Below, one piece after another: positions 5,456-6,448 of a stretch of DNA of 6,448 nt. The notes below the pieces were generated by a model. That model was not told the origin of the DNA, made no database searches, and saw only the letters and a list, made by a program, of their open reading frames with translations. The position numbers and the translations under genes were made by a program. How positions within the stretch are numbered: position 1 is the stretch's first letter; every line of letters starts with the position of its first letter. This stretch comes from Herminiimonas sp. (GTDB lineage Bacteria; Pseudomonadota; Gammaproteobacteria; Burkholderiales; Burkholderiaceae). The DNA is taken from positions 1-6,448 of the forward strand of contig JACMQD010000453.1 in the NCBI GenBank assembly GCA_014377155.1, in the 5' to 3' direction.

Positions 5456-6448
5456 TTACAATGCCGCCGACTCAGCGTTTTGTCCGCGGCTGTATCGTAC
5501 CGAAGACCAGATCGACAGCAAAATGAAGGCGACGCCCGACAGACCGGTGAACCATTCCGAAATATGGTATTTCACGCTGGTCAGCATAATCAGCGCCAAC
5601 ACACCGATCGCGTAATGCGCGCCATGTTCGAGATAGACGAATTCTTCCAGCGTGCCCTTTTCAACCAGGAAAACCGTCATCGAACGCACGAACATCGCGC
5701 CGATTGCCAGACCCAACATGATGATGACCACATCGCTGGTGATCGCAAAGGCACCGATCACGCCGTCGAAACTGAATGAGGCGTCCAGCACTTCGAGGTA
5801 GAGAAAGCCGCCGATACTACCGCCCTGGACAACTTTTCCGAGCGTATCATCGCCCGGCTTCTGCTCCAGCATGGTGCTAAGGAAATTGACCGCTACATAA
5901 ACCGTAATACCGCCGATACCGGCCATCAATACCGACAGCTTGTCGCCTTCGGGTACCAGCGCCATACAGCCGAACGACGCCAGCAGCGCGAACAGGATGG
6001 ACAGGCTCTCGTTACCATGCGAACCGAGTTTTTCTTCGATCCAGCCCAGCCAGTGCATTTCTTTTTCCTGGTCGAACAGGAAATTCAGGAACACCAGCAG
6101 CAAGAACGTGCCACCGAAGGCAGCGACCTGCGCATGCACTCCAGTCAGGTAGCGCGAATATTCTTCAGGGGTATTAATTGCCATCGTCATCACATCGATC
6201 AGTCCGAGTCCGGTTGCGATCGAGACGATCAGGATCGGGAAGACCAATCGCATGCCGAACACCGCGACCAAAATACCGACAGTCAGAAACAGCTTTTGCC
6301 AGAATTTGTTCCAGGTCCGCAATACCGATGCATTGACGACCGCGTTATCGAACGACAACGACACTTCCATGATCGCCAGAATAGAACAGATAAATAGCGC
6401 CTGCAAAGCGCCGGCGGTGCCGCCGCGGCTGTAGCCCCACCACACCGA
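5456..6448 (-). CDS. DUF475 family integral membrane protein, TerC-like (N-terminus beyond the window)
   Basis: The frame is open from the right edge to TAA at 5458-5456, giving 330 visible codons. A GTG at 6445-6443 could be read as a start, but the codon before it is also open and homologues have a longer hydrophobic N-terminus, so I treat the gene as partial. The numbers that follow count from that GTG. The protein is rich in hydrophobic segments (about 12-30, 51-80, 104-124, 148-163, 171-191, 222-252, 276-292, 299-316). Two related motifs, MEVSLSFDNAVVNA (26-39) and LEVLDASFSFDGVIGAFAIT (217-236), are the paired acidic membrane motifs of the TerC/DUF475 group in inverted halves. In the family these acidic residues are thought to take part in ion binding or transport. 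A polar loop DQEKEMHWLGWIEEKLGSHG (125-144) probably faces one side of the membrane. It is the likely membrane anchor or ion channel for the TerD proteins downstream. No transported ion can be named. Confidence 0.92.
   Translation of the reverse strand, partial: SVWWGYSRGGTAGALQALFICSILAIMEVSLSFDNAVVNASVLRTWNKFWQKLFLTVGILVAVFGMRLVFPILIVSIATGLGLIDVMTMAINTPEEYSRYLTGVHAQVAAFGGTFLLLVFLNFLFDQEKEMHWLGWIEEKLGSHGNESLSILFALLASFGCMALVPEGDKLSVLMAGIGGITVYVAVNFLSTMLEQKPGDDTLGKVVQGGSIGGFLYLEVLDASFSFDGVIGAFAITSDVVIIMLGLAIGAMFVRSMTVFLVEKGTLEEFVYLEHGAHYAIGVLALIMLTSVKYHISEWFTGLSGVAFILLSIWSSVRYSRGQNAESAAL

Noticed and set aside
6443..6445. GTG as the true start of the DUF475 protein
   Set aside because: The frame stays open to the window edge, no ribosome site can be seen, and homologues have extra N-terminal residues before this point.

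Overview
The window is a block of a tellurium-resistance-type (ter) stress operon. All eight genes lie on the minus strand, so transcription runs from the right edge (about 6448) to the left edge (1). The moderately GC-rich sequence, close packing, AAGGAG-type ribosome sites and protein sequences suggest a proteobacterium. A betaproteobacterium of the Oxalobacteraceae/Burkholderiales type is my best guess, but it is an inference from protein flavour, since no marker gene is present.

Layout in transcription order: (1) a DUF475/TerC-like integral membrane protein whose N-terminus lies beyond the right edge (5456-6448); (2) and (3) two tandem, closely related TerD-family Ca2+-binding proteins (4820-5398 and 4185-4760); (4) a TerF-like protein with a TerD-like domain fused to a von Willebrand A domain (2835-4154, GTG start); (5) an AIM24/TIGR00266-family protein (2080-2781); (6) a TerZ/TerX-type TerD-family protein (1453-2034); (7) an ATP-grasp ligase-like enzyme (423-1445); (8) the N-terminal 142 codons of a phosphoribosyltransferase-like enzyme, cut by the left edge (1-426). 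Intergenic gaps are 57, 59, 30, 53, 45 and 7 nt, then a 4-nt ATGA overlap. This suggests co-transcription and probably translational coupling of the last genes.

The right-hand part is the membrane-associated sensing module: a TerC-like membrane protein, Ca2+-binding TerD proteins and a metal-binding vWA protein. The left-hand part opens the enzymatic module that comparative genomics has associated with ter systems, where ATP-grasp and phosphoribosyltransferase enzymes are proposed to make a nucleoside-like metabolite. The window therefore captures the junction of the two modules, tied together by the very tight TerZ / ATP-grasp / PRTase spacing. The substrate and product are not known to me and cannot be read from the sequence.

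I found no tRNA, rRNA, insertion sequence, CRISPR array or convincing terminator. The main operon promoter must lie right of the window. One possible internal sigma70-like promoter, with a small dyad in its spacer, lies between the DUF475 gene and the first terD. No stretch above 60 nt lacks a gene.
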